Assembly: GCF_049341845.1 (NCBI RefSeq) | Contig: NZ_JBMPIT010000006.1 | Location: forward strand, 124,001-188,000 | Length of the DNA stretch: 64,000 nucleotides | Direction: 5' to 3' | Source: Curtobacterium guangdongense | Lineage (GTDB): Bacteria; Actinomycetota; Actinomycetes; Actinomycetales; Microbacteriaceae | In this document: piece by piece, positions 63,965-64,000 of the stretch | How the letters are laid out: every line of letters starts with the position of its first letter | How positions within the stretch are numbered: the stretch's first letter is position 1 | Made by a program: the position numbers and the translations under genes | Notes under the pieces: generated by a model | What the model was told of the DNA's origin: nothing | Seen by the model: only the letters and a program-made list of their open reading frames with translations | The model's database searches: none

Positions 63965-63995
63965 AGGATAGCAGAACCCGGACGGTGGTCTGGAA
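63965..63995 (-). promoter_or_regulatory. Possible tRNA-Thr/Met promoter
   Basis: On the minus strand TTCCAG (63995-63990) and TATCCT (63970-63965) are 19 bases apart; the -10 box is fair, the -35 weak. The tRNA begins 25 bases downstream. The remaining upstream DNA is outside the window. Confidence 0.4.
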
Positions 63996-64000
63996 CCGGC

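Overview
This window is GC-rich chromosomal DNA (visibly about 70% G+C) from an actinobacterium, most likely a Microbacteriaceae member such as Curtobacterium. The evidence is the frequent GTG starts, leaderless-looking genes, the order MaoC-MaoC-murB / aspC / tRNA-Trp-secE-nusG-rplK-rplA, a NusG with a long acidic N-terminal extension, RecR next to DnaX, and malate:quinone oxidoreductase. The genus is an inference. I found no prophage, insertion sequence, CRISPR array or replication origin. No gene-free stretch exceeds about 270 bases.

Region by region: 1-6573 has a NarL-type histidine kinase/regulator pair (the kinase is probably cut by the window edge), a flavin-dependent oxidoreductase, thymidine kinase, and a second kinase/membrane protein/regulator set joined to thymidine kinase by overlaps. 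6731-15602 holds a radical SAM protein, mqo, asd-lysC, recR-dnaX and the signal recognition particle RNA. 15639-22750 holds a reductase, pta-ackA, tRNA-Ser, a small membrane protein and a HerA-like ATPase. 22810-29701 holds a Bcr/CflA-type exporter divergent from a TetR regulator, a small lipoprotein, a second MFS exporter, and metB-cbs (transsulfuration).

29814-35505 carries the most unusual unit: a membrane-anchored class III cyclase-like sensor overlapping by 4 bp an MscS-type channel with a C-terminal cyclic-nucleotide-binding fold. Both proteins lack several of the residues that normally catalyse or bind cyclic nucleotides. An ABC exporter and an amino-acid permease follow. 37265-41949 holds a nuclease-fold protein flanked by palindromes, rplL-rplJ with an L10 leader, and an OmpR-type two-component system. 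42055-47555 has an uncharacterised three-gene cluster (acyl-CoA dehydrogenase-like, PIG-L deacetylase fused to methyltransferase, glycosyltransferase) and a MacB-like ABC pair.

47653-55357 is a sugar-uptake cluster: isomerase, Gfo/Idh/MocA dehydrogenase, binding protein, two permeases and a beta-propeller protein, divergent from a ROK regulator and lacking its own ATPase. 55424-64000 holds a YqaJ-type nuclease, a Pr6Pr membrane protein, rplA-rplK-nusG-secE, tRNA-Trp, an aminotransferase, murB with two MaoC-type proteins, a small unknown gene, and tRNA-Met and tRNA-Thr.

Across the whole window, intergenic spaces carry long palindromes that fall into recognisable sequence families. They sit mostly at gene 3' ends, which suggests a REP-like or terminator repertoire.
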